From assembly GCA_018881555.1 (NCBI GenBank), contig JACAXG010000007.1:13559235-13623234 (forward strand): a stretch of 64,000 bases of DNA, in the 5' to 3' direction. How positions within the stretch are numbered: position 1 is the stretch's first letter; the number at the start of each line of letters is the position of its first letter. This DNA comes from Amblyornis subalaris. Taxonomy: Eukaryota; Chordata; Aves; Passeriformes; Ptilonorhynchidae. The translations under genes were made by a program, and so were the position numbers. Shown here in pieces: positions 28,001-36,412 of this stretch. The notes under the pieces were generated by a model that saw nothing but the letters and a program-made list of their open reading frames with translations, was not told the origin of the DNA and ran no database searches.

Positions 28001-29552
28001 CTCTCTAGTAGGACAAGTTAGTGCCCATTATTCCTCACAAAAATATGTCACCTTTTTGTTTAAACATGTAGTCTGGGTAGTGTTTTTTTTTTTTTTGCAA
28101 TTATGTGAACATGCAAGTTCATATGTAGAGCTATCAGAGGAAAACAAATACACTTAAAATCCAGTTGTTGCCATTGCTACTGGAAAATAAGTCTGAGCTG
28201 ACTGGCAGACTAATAATCTGATGTGACAAGAATTATTGCACTTTTTAGATACTGACAGATTATATTGGATCACTACTTATGTGAATAAATTTTGACTACC
28301 TTCGATCAGGTTTGTTGGAGCGTTTGGTTTTTTTCTTAGCTTCTGTTTGGAGTTATGGTGTCTCATAATCTGTGTAAGTGCCAAAGTTATAGTTACAAAG
28401 CAATAATAGAAAACAGATTTTGTAGGCACCTTGTTAGACCCTTCCGTTGCTGGGCATACTGAAATGTTGCGCTTTGAATTTTAAAATCTTGACTTTCAGA
28501 GGATTTTTCTTGGGGAATTCTCACACTGTTTATTTTTTGTTTTGAATATAAGCAAAGTGTAAGAATAGATTCAAAACAGCAACCATTAATTGTCCTCATT
28601 TTCTAATCCTACAGTCAGCTGAAGTGTAAGAGGATCTCTAAGATTCATTTGGGTTGGGGAGTAGAAGGATAAGCAGAAATATTCTCCTGTATGAAGAGAA
28701 AGGGAAGCTTGAGAAGAGCCTTAAGTGTTAAGTGTTAAGGTAGAGTTTCTTAAAGAAGAAATGAAAAAATATATGAGCATTTACTTATTTTCTTTTCCTC
28801 TAAAGCACAACCCAAACCATATAAATAGAGCCCTGGGGAAATGAAGAGCCTTCCAGATGCCCAGAAGAGTGGCATTTATCTAAGCAGTCCCTGTTTTGAA
28901 CAGAGTAGGCAATCCAAGCTTCTCAAAATGTAGGAATCCATGCCTAAGGAAGTCAGAGGTGAATGGTGGGGTTAGCATATGGAAGGAAGAAGGTTGTGCT
29001 TAAAAGAAGGTGCCTTCCTGGGAAGACTGCTCTCCAGCTGTGTCCCGTCTCTTTGTGGAGGTGGCAACTATGTGCACATCATCCCTGTCCTCCCGTATGT
29101 GCCATGTTTTTTTGTGGAAATCAAACCTAAGCACAAACGCTGTCATGGTCCAGGACTGACTGCAAATGGCCTCTGGCCTGCGATTTACGTATAACATTCA
29201 CCAGTTAGGATACAGTCATCAGTTAGGTCAGCAGTTAGGATACGGTCCATATGCCAGCTACAGAATGTATTTGGTGTATTTTTATGATTTCTTTCCATCT
29301 TTGGTTGCAGATTAAATGTATCACTGTGAACAGTATGAAAAACAATTATGTTTAAAAGAAGGCAGTTTATCANGTCTGAAGATCTACTGCAGGCAAACTA
29401 ATAAGTTGACACACAAGTAAAATGTCTTACCTTATNGTGGAGACTGAACTTCATTCAGAAGAGTTTGCTCTATGCAAAAGCCATCCTATATTTTGTGCTG
29501 TAGCTTTTCTAAAAAGAAGTACAGAGTAATGCTGTTTCATAATGCTGTCTAT
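22001..29552. other. Long AT-rich stretch, no gene recognised
   Basis: There is no confident exon, RNA gene or mobile element. Poly-T runs and short open frames are present. A plus-strand frame at 23478-23699 and a minus-strand frame near 28430-28530 were inspected and not accepted. Short direct repeats near 28720-28740 (TTAAGTG units) and 29202-29247 (three CAGTTAGG units) are the only structure noted. Confidence 0.55.
29202..29247. repeat. Short imperfect repeats of CAGTTAGG
   Basis: CAGTTAGG occurs at 29202, 29220 and 29232. The first and third are each followed by ATAC and then RGTC. The array is too short and irregular to classify. Confidence 0.6.
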
Positions 29553-29557
29553 CAGGT

Positions 29558-30400
29558 TGCCTCAGTTTTGAGACAAATTTGAGAGAGGACCCTCTGGAAT
29601 GAGTCCTCTTCTCTAAAAGGGTTCCAACAANCCCTTTCGACCNATAGGAAATGAATTCTAATAGATGAAAGTGGAAAAAAANCGTGGTTTATTAACAAAC
29701 AGAATGCCCACCCACGGGACAAGGGAAAAAGTAAGTAACTGTTAAACACCAAACCATCAGAACCCACTTCCCCACACACACAGGAACAAAGACTCAAAAA
29801 AATGTCCGGAGAATGGGGTCAGTGTTGGAGGAATACCCNTTTCCCGACACGTGGTACGAGATGGCGCTGGCTCTCACGCTGAGGGAAGTAGAACTTCCAT
29901 GGAGGAGTTCCAGCAGCAGGGGAAAGCCCAGTGGCTACGCGGTGTCGACCTCTTCTCCATGGCAGTCACNGCAAATGAAACAGCTGGGCTGGAGTCTTTG
30001 GTGTGCTTTCTCTCCCCGGCTTGGCTCCCCGAGGCTTGGGGCTGGAACAGAGCAACCCCGCTCCCGCCGGTCCCGCTCCTCCAGTCCCAGAGCAGCAGCT
30101 NGTTCAGCTCACCTCAAGGCAGCCNAAAGATTGCTACTCCAGCTTCTCCAAGCCAGGAAAGGGAAAAGTTTCTTTGCCTGGGCCAAAAGCCAAGTCAGCC
30201 AAGCAGAAAAACGACATTGCACAGAGCCANGGGAAGCCTGGGCAGCGAGGCTTCAAACTGCCCGCGCAGCAGAGTGAGAAGCCTCTTCCCACCCCCGGCC
30301 CCACACTCCTCCAGCCTCGGGCTTTGAAGGGATAGCAACCATTTTTGGGCATAAGCAGAGTGTCATGGAGTAGATTATCGTCATAAATCACTCCAAGACA
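29558..30400 (-). mobile_element. Solo LTR of an avian endogenous retrovirus, minus strand
   Basis: An 843-bp insertion with TG at its left end and CA at its right end, flanked by a perfect 5-bp duplication CAGGT (29553-29557 and 30401-30405). Read on the minus strand it begins TGTCTTGGAG, and it carries AATAAA (plus-strand TTTATT at 29688-29693) about 130 bases before its 3' end, as an LTR should. Five-base duplications fit ERVL-like (class III) or gamma-like elements. The segment from about 29,850 to 30,320 is markedly GC-rich compared with the rest of the window. Both strands stay open for 75-158 codons there, but this reflects composition: the translations are Ser/Pro/Arg/Gln-rich and match no protein I recognise. 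No retroviral coding region adjoins it, so it is a solo LTR. Confidence 0.8.
29688..29693 (-). promoter_or_regulatory. LTR polyadenylation signal, minus strand
   Basis: AATAAA on the minus strand, near the 3' end of the minus-strand LTR. It sets the orientation of that element. Confidence 0.6.
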
Positions 30401-30405
30401 CAGGT

Positions 30406-31216
30406 CTTCTAGGAACAACAGAATTTGTGAAGTTAGCGTGTTTTGTTGTGACAGATCTTACCAGTATTGGCATTGATTGAAACAGATCTTTGGAACAGGA
30501 ATGTTCAAAATTGGTAACCACAAGAGGATGTTTTGATGAACAAGTAACCTAAGTAAGNAAGACTGATTATGATGGTAAAGTTACTTACTATATGATATTA
30601 NTGAAAATGGTGTTTAATTTCTAGATCTCTTCATACTTTTCATAGTCTGGCTTTAGACACANGTTACATGCAAGCATCATATGCAAATCCCCTGTTTTTA
30701 GTATTAACCTNTATATTTAGTAGCATTTTCTCCAAAAGAGAGTTGTTGTGATTGCAAAATCAATTCCAGAAAGGTTTGATGCAAAAATCTCTTCCAAAAA
30801 GTTGATGTAAAAATCTCTGTATTTTTCTGAAATACTTCTAGAATCAGATGTTGAAATAAAAAGATAAAATGTATATTACGGTTGCTAGAGGTAATGTTTT
30901 CCAAAGTGCCTGGAAGCTGAATGTAATTCTTCAAGTAAGAAATTTTTGAGTGTATGATTAGGGTGTGTACTTAGCTGAATGTGTGTTGTGGCTGAATGAA
31001 AGGTTACTATTTGCTACCCTNTTTGAGTACTTTTGGAAATAGAAGATCCATTTTCAAAGTTTTTAAAGTTTGTTTGTCCAGTCGGTCTTATTGAAACTTT
31101 GTGGAATTTGGATCCATAAAAAGGCAAACTTTTAAAGAAAGAATAGAATTTTAAAAATGCTGTATTTTGCTATTTTTATTGTGGGCAAGGAGTTAGAATA
31201 ATTTTTAGATTTTTAC
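30406..31216. other. Non-coding gap between an LTR and a candidate exon
   Basis: AT-rich, with several Ns. It contains an imperfect 26-bp tandem duplication (30776-30792 against 30802-30818). An open minus-strand stretch at 30709-30837 has a usable acceptor and donor but AT-biased first codon positions, so it was not accepted as an exon. Confidence 0.45.
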
Positions 31217-31386
31217 CTGGGATCTCTTTTTTAGGCACCAAAATGGTTGTTCTAAGCCACAGGAGACTTAGTGTCTCAGCCACATAACCTTTNCTCTTGA
31301 ACTGTTCATGTTTATGGCTACAGTGTTCAAGTGGAGCAGTGTCTGTCACTGCGCTCCACACTCCTTGAAGGGCTTTTGTCTCAATT
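31217..31386 (-). CDS. Candidate exon of an unidentified protein gene
   Basis: This is the best single exon candidate in the window. On the minus strand, a pyrimidine-rich acceptor ending TTTTGTTTTCAG precedes 31386. The frame then stays open for 56 codons (170 nt) and ends at a consensus donor CCCAG|GTAAAA at 31217. The translation begins after one leftover base and includes the segments GVWSAVTDTAPLEHC and KGYVAETLSLLWLRTT. By hand count, G+C is about 54% at first codon positions and 41% at second, a coding-like pattern. One codon contains an N. I do not recognise the protein. The exon begins with one base and ends with one base of a split codon, which does not join directly to the candidate at 32700-32959, so at least one exon would be missing or wrongly bounded. 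Confidence 0.4.
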
Positions 31387-31443
31387 CTGAAAACAAAAGC
31401 CTGTGCAATTGAAAATAGGATGTATTCGGTTGAGCTTTTTGGT

Positions 31444-31650
31444 TTATGACTTCATTCGTGCCCCAGGCAGTTGAGGGGGAAGTGACTCCAGCATGCCATG
31501 GGGCACAGTGCTTAGAGGCATTTGTCTGGCATCTGGCTCAATGCTTTGAGTGATCTCTTCATGTGATAGTGAGACTGCTGTCTGTAAATGTACTCTAATC
31601 ACGAGAAAGGGGCCTGATAATTCCCCATTGTACCAGAAATACCAATTCAT
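31444..31650 (-). pseudogene. Open minus-strand stretch, possible coding remnant
   Basis: About 68 codons are open on the minus strand, closed by TAA at 31444-31446. The later part (residues EEITQSIEPDARQMP and onward) looks more coding-like than the start. It has no convincing splice site at either end and lies just downstream, in gene sense, of the CR1 at 31738-32150. It could be part of the same locus as the neighbouring candidates, or chance. Confidence 0.18.
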
Positions 31651-31737
31651 TTTGAAAAGATGGATCTCAAAAAGGCTATAGAATATATCAAGCAGTCTTT
31701 TCAGTAAATGCTTGCATTATATATTAGATTTGAAAAT

Positions 31738-32150
31738 AATCGTAGAATGGCCTGGGTTGGNAGGGACCAAAAAGATCCTCTTGTTCCAACCTGCCTGCCA
31801 TGGGCAAGGGNCACCTTCCACTAGATCAGATTGCTCAAAGCCCCATCCAACCTGGCCTTCCAGGAATGGGACAGCCATGTCTCTGGGCAACCTGTTCCAA
31901 TGTCTCACCAGTCTCACAGTGATGAGTTTTTCCCTAACATCTAATCTAAACCTACTCTCTTTCAATTTGAAGCCATTCCCCCTTGTTCTGTCACTACCTG
32001 CCCATGTAGAAGGTCCCTCTCCATCTTTCTTGTAGGCTCCCTTTGGGTACTGNAAGGCTGCAATTAGGTCTTCCTGGAGCCTTCTCTTCTCCAGGCCGAA
32101 TAACCCCAGCTCTCTCAGCCTGTTTTTGTAAGAGAGTTGCTCCAGCCCTA
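31738..32150 (-). mobile_element. CR1 LINE 3' end, minus strand
   Basis: The plus-strand text from 31738 (TCGTAGAATGGCCTGGGTTGG) is the reverse complement of the CR1 3' terminus, one of the most recognisable avian repeats. It continues through the CR1 3' untranslated region and the end of ORF2, up to the segment reading CTCTCAGCCTG near 32111-32121, and fades after about 32150. It is 5'-truncated, as nearly all CR1 copies are. It sits between coding-like minus-strand segments and has the same orientation as they do. Confidence 0.92.
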
Positions 32151-32699
32151 TACAACTTCATCAACTCTGATAGATAATATAGTGTCTGTGGGCTGTTTTT
32201 GTTCCCCTTTTTTATATAGTGACACAATTTAAGATTACCTGTCAGATCACATTAGATTTTCTGAAATATTCTGTAGTTTCGATGAAAACAAGTCTTCACA
32301 CAGAAGAAAGTGAGAAGAGCATTTATGCCAGTCAAGCTTACAGACATTGTTCTTTCTCTCACACATTTTCTTCCCCCTTTTCTCTCCCCATTGCTGGGAA
32401 CAATTGCATCAATCATAGAAAGNCTATCAAGTTAAGCTTCATGCATCCCAGTGAAGTTGTTTTTATGCAGATATGGTTNCATTGATTTAGTTTCTCATTT
32501 GTGAGAATTTTTAGTAGCAAACCTTATAAATCAAAACTGGAAATCGAGTGGGTAAGGCAAGATAAAAAAACNAAGTTTCTTCTTGAATAATGCCTTGAGG
32601 ATTAATTTTTTTTTTCAATTTAAAGGACAGTGATTAAGTTTAGAATAGCATAATTTTGTAACTGTAGCTTAAATGAAATCTGAATTGCTTTAGGATCAC
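32151..32699. other. Non-coding gap
   Basis: No confident feature. Open frames exist on both strands between 32219 and 32485, but neither has coding composition plus splice sites. After the probable donor at 32698-32699 the minus frame runs on, open, to TAA near 32620. Confidence 0.45.
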
Positions 32700-32959
32700 C
32701 AGCTATACTGGCAGGCTTTGACTGAAGCACAGGCAACTGGACAGACTCCCCCCGTAGCTCCTCATGTGCATTTTCTTTGAAATCAAGCTGTGCCCTCAGG
32801 GTTACCCCTGATGAATTTGGAACATTGCATTTGTTCAGCAGGGGGGCATGTTCATTTGCATCTCTCTGCTTACTTGAGAGATTTGCATGTTCCCTGAAAG
32901 CATTTGTCTTAGCAGTATGGTGGTGAACAGTTTCTGTCATTGCGGAGAGAAACTTGATA
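32700..32959 (-). CDS. Candidate exon of an unidentified protein gene
   Basis: The minus-strand frame is open for about 86 codons between a possible acceptor (AATCTAG before 32959; weak pyrimidine tract) and a possible donor (GCTG|GTGATC at 32699-32698). By hand count over 87 codons, G+C is about 56, 41 and 43% at codon positions one, two and three, which is typical of coding DNA and unlike the flanks. The protein is hydrophilic with many His, Asn, Glu and Ala, including ETVHHHTAKTNAFREHA and LDFKENAHEELRGES, and no domain is recognisable. In the same frame upstream there are four stops in about 150 bases before the next coding-like block (33130-33351). The region is therefore either exon-intron-exon or decayed. 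Confidence 0.33.
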
Positions 32960-33129
32960 CTAGATTGTGATTTCAGCAAACAGTAGTGGGGCCACAGGGN
33001 CAGACTCTGAGAACATGGGGAAAAGACCTGCTAGTTGGCACAATCAGATCTTTTACAAATTGTCAAAGTCTGACTTTATACAATAATTTTTATGTGCCTA
33101 TGGGATTATACTTTCTGACAAGGATGGTT

Positions 33130-33351
33130 TTAANGTGTAGAAAGAGAGTAAACTTCAACATATTCTGGAAAATAACAACCTAACTGTTGGCACAGTTCTA
33201 ACAAGGAGCTTCCAGTGGTTTCTTCTCCAGCTTCACACCCATTTAAAGCTAAGCTTTCATTTTTCATAGTTGTGTTTGTGAAATGTTTCATTTCTACCCA
33301 GGAGGCTATAATGGGCTCAGACATGTCATTCTGCACTTTTGAAGAATACAA
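33130..33351 (-). CDS. Candidate exon or coding remnant, unidentified
   Basis: The minus-strand open stretch has a core of about 65 codons, with segments such as SEPIIASWVEMKHFT and GEETTGSSLLELCQQL. A possible acceptor (AAAAGTGCAG) lies just before the segment starting NDMSEP, and a possible donor (CAGTTAG|GTTGTT) near 33182. Neither is strong. It shares a reading frame with 32700-32959 and 33535-33887, but stops separate the three blocks. No family is recognised. Confidence 0.25.
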   Translation of the reverse strand: MYSSKVQNDMSEPIIASWVEMKHFTNTTMKNESLALNGCEAGEETTGSSLLELCQQLGCYFPEYVEVYSLSTX

Positions 33352-33534
33352 ATGTTAACTCTTGTGTATGCAGGCCGGCAGTGCTTATTTAACGCTGAAA
33401 TGATGTCTGACTTCTTACTATTGTAAGTTTCAGGCAGAGAAAAGGTTTAGAAAATTCAGTCATCAATGAAAATAAACTTTTCAAACCCTCAGTGGGTGGT
33501 ATTTCTTACTAAGGTAGAAGAAAGAGCCTGAGAA

Positions 33535-33887
33535 TCACATAGTAGTTAGGCTTTGGCACTTTATATTGCCAATCACAGTGGCAATGTGTGCCACTATCAC
33601 AGTGGCAATCACAGTGTTAGTTTCAGCAACAGTATGGACCTTCTCATCACTAAATGCGTTTGTCTGTTGAGCATGGAAGGAATTATTTCTGTGCATGCCA
33701 GTGTTCAAATTTCTACACCTGGCCTCTGCATCTGGAAAAGTTTCAGTGAAGATGGTATTGAAATGGGCATTGGCTGGCCTAACGCTTGGACCTGTTCTCC
33801 AATAAAAGCTTTTGCAAGGCTCTCTAGAGCCTTTCCTTGTATCTGTGTCACTATTAAAATCCAAAATCTTAGTATTTAGCATTCTTT
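33535..33887 (-). CDS. Candidate exon or coding remnant, unidentified
   Basis: A minus-strand frame open for about 117 codons from a good acceptor (TTATTTTCGTCAG before 33887) to TGA at 33535-33537. The first 80 or so codons look coding-like (segments DFNSDTDTRKGSREPCKSF and TETFPDAEARCRNLN). The last 25 codons translate a local imperfect repeat (33571-33611) and look non-coding. The true exon would end earlier, perhaps at the GT after GAGAAG or after AACACT. No known domain. Hydrophilic and low in hydrophobic residues. Confidence 0.27.
33571..33611. repeat. Imperfect direct and inverted repeat
   Basis: The unit ATCACAGTGGCAAT occurs at 33571-33584 and 33598-33611. The spacer includes the palindrome TGGCAATGTGTGCCA, so the whole can fold into a hairpin. 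It lies inside the end of a candidate coding stretch and argues against that part being coding. Confidence 0.65.
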
Positions 33888-36127
33888 CTGACGAAAATAA
33901 CATCACTTACTATTATTTCATGCCTGTCAGTTTTAAAAACAGAAACAACAGGGTGGACAGCACTGAGGTGAAGACAGATGAGAAGAGGCTAACATTTTAT
34001 TAAGACTGAGCAATCTAGATTTAAACCAGTAAACTGGCAGGTTGTTTAGTTCTGTTGCTGGCTCTGTTCTGCATTAAAAGTAGTATTAAAAAGTTAGTAT
34101 AAATTTAAATTTGTCTTTATTGGCCTTCGTTGCATATGCTTAGACAGAGAGCTCATAAGTGAAGTTTTCCTGTAACTAATACAATTTTGTAACTTCCATA
34201 TGATAAACTGATATATAGCTTTATTTGTACAGTGATCTCAAATTTATTTTCGCGTTAAGAGGTCCAGTTTAAATACTTAAGTTACCTAAATCTCATTGTT
34301 TTCCACAACATTCAATGTTCTTCATTGTCAACTTACAGCCTTTGAATAAGCAGTTCAGAAAGCCTGAGTGTAACNCAATTGCATTATTATGCTTTGGTTA
34401 CTTGGCAGTTTCAAACTATTTTCTTCCAATTTGGAATTAAAGCCTTTATTGGCAGATGTGGAACTAAGTATAAGCTGAATATCCTCAAAACATTTTGCTT
34501 CTGTTTCTAACTTTTAATGGTTTCTCTTGGCCTTTTTAAAAATAAAATGCTATTTTAGTAACAAGATTTACTTCCAACTGAAAATTACGTATTTTCTCAA
34601 ACTATAAGGACTAGCTATTTCTATTTTTTTCAAAGGATTTCCAATAAAATTTGCTCAGAGCTTTAATTCTTTTTCCATTTGATTGAATCTATTTTGCATT
34701 CAAGTAAAGTTAGAGCAGTTTCTCTGCCCTTTTGTTTTTTCTTCTTAATGAAGGCTGGTAACTTGAGTAGGCAAAGAATGAGTCTGCAGCTATGAGCTAA
34801 ATTTTTGGCTCCTCTGTATGTTTAAAATGCCTAGATGGCATGCCCAGGTTGAAACATGTATGTGTGTAGGCTTATCCATCTCTGTTGCTTATTTGGTTAC
34901 ATTATGCCCCTTTCTGGGCATTGCACTGGGTGCAGGAGTTTTTCCTTGAGTCCCTGTCCCCAGAGCAATCTCTTTTCTCTTCTTGCAGTAGCCTGCTCAG
35001 TTATTCATGGTTACCTGCAATAGCAATGGAAGAAATCATTGCATGCTCCTGTGGTGCTGTTTGAGCTGCAGCAGCTCCACTGCTTATTACATCTTTTTTT
35101 TTTCGAGGAAGTTGGGAGTAGCTCTTAGAGAAATGGAGAAGTTTTACATTTTGCACGACGTATTTAATTTACTGAGCTTTCCTTTGACTTGTGAATATGG
35201 GAAGTGATTACACAGTAACCTGGGAGGGACCTTGTAGGATGAATCCCATGACGTGTTACTAGATAATTTCAAGTTGCTAAATGGGGAACTGGCATGTCTC
35301 ATTGGAAACACAAATACCCTTTTTTTGTGATCAGATGTCATCTCCTGAAGTTGCAGTGTCTGTTAATAACTCCTTGACTCAACAAAGCAAAAACCTCCTT
35401 CTTTCCCTGTTTCTGGATGACTCAGTATTTCCACTTTATTAATAAAGTCTCTCCTCTGCTTGAACATTTTATTGTATATTATCCTATAAAGTGAACAACT
35501 CTACATGACACAAACATCTATATTGGATTAATGTGTGAAGTCTGTTAATAGCTCTGGTCTGAGACCAGACCCAGTGGTAATCAAATGCTTCGGGATAATT
35601 GTTAAGTTTGTGACTGACTCTAAATCACGTCATGTGATGTTTCAACTGCTGGAGCAAATGAAATGTTGAATGTAACATTCTTTGCAGCAATGAAAGTGTG
35701 AGGCTTCTTTTGATGAATTCAGGATTCTGTGACAACATATCAGATAGCCTTAGACAAAAGACACTTCTCTTTTCAAGGTTTTTAATTTTTAAAATTTTTT
35801 TNAAATTTTCATTATATTAGTACTTGGCACTTTTCATTTCTTACTGCTAGTTCTTGTCTCCCAATATAATTTTTCTCTNACAAACTAGTTTGTAAGATCT
35901 TGTAGGGTTTATAAGCAGTGGAAGCTGATGACGAACAGACTTCACCTGAACATGGGTTTGACATTTTGATTACATTTAAAATTTTATATTTTCTTTGCAG
36001 AAGAAAAATACTTTTTTTTTTAAATTTCTCCTTAGTACTTGAAAGTTCAGAGTGATAATAAATAAGCTTACAGAATTTCATGTGTTTAAGGAGATAATTG
36101 TTGAAATTAGTTTATAGAATTAAAAAC
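33888..36127. other. Non-coding gap, possible intron
   Basis: AT-rich with no accepted feature. A short minus-strand open stretch ends at a consensus-like donor (GTNAGA at 35881-35876) and contains the segment MSNPCSGEVCSSSAST. Its upstream splice site is uncertain. If the surrounding candidates belong to one gene, this stretch would hold introns and perhaps this small exon. Confidence 0.35.
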
Positions 36128-36412
36128 CTAGTTGTACTGAATCTTTGTTTCCCGCACTAAAACTTCACTTGCTCTTATTTCACTTTTGCATGACATGGAA
36201 GATTTCACAGCTTTGCTGAAAGACTGCAGCTGCCAAAACTCACTTTCCAAAAGTGCACATTGTCTGCCCCTAAATTCTGTTGACTGGCGCAGGAGAACGT
36301 TGTCTGTCCTGCTCAAGTACTGTGGGTCTTCTGTGCTCTGAATGTATTGGAAGTCCACGTAGACTGATTTATTTTGGTCGATAGTCCAGAAGTCCTGGCC
36401 ATGGTACCTTCT
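36128..36412 (-). CDS. Candidate exon of an unidentified protein gene
   Basis: The minus-strand frame is open for 94 codons from just after an in-frame TGA (36413-36415) to TAG (36128-36130). No ATG opens it, so it would be an internal or terminal exon. Codon composition is strongly coding-like: by hand count over the first 48 codons, G+C is about 52, 35 and 60% at positions one, two and three in an otherwise AT-rich region. The translation includes YHGQDFWTIDQNKSVYVDF and QCALLESEFWQLQSFSKA. I do not recognise it. A possible donor is ATTCA|GTACAA at 36138-36137; otherwise it ends in its own stop. It lies furthest upstream of the minus-strand cluster. Confidence 0.38.
   Translation of the reverse strand, partial: RRYHGQDFWTIDQNKSVYVDFQYIQSTEDPQYLSRTDNVLLRQSTEFRGRQCALLESEFWQLQSFSKAVKSSMSCKSEIRASEVLVRETKIQYN

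Noticed and set aside
28430..28530. Possible minus-strand exon ending AACAAG|GTGCCT
   Set aside because: Short, with a weak acceptor and a splice phase that does not match other candidates.
29813..30418. Several long open frames on both strands (up to 158 codons)
   Set aside because: They lie inside the GC-rich part of the minus-strand LTR, where stop codons are rare; all are shadows of composition.
30709..30837. Possible minus-strand exon (129 nt) with good acceptor TGATTCTAG and donor AG|GTTAAT
   Set aside because: First codon positions are AT-rich, and an imperfect 26-bp tandem duplication, not a multiple of three, lies inside it.
32219..32485. Plus-strand 88-codon open frame
   Set aside because: Two Ns, no splice support and no domain; opposite in strand to the neighbouring candidates.
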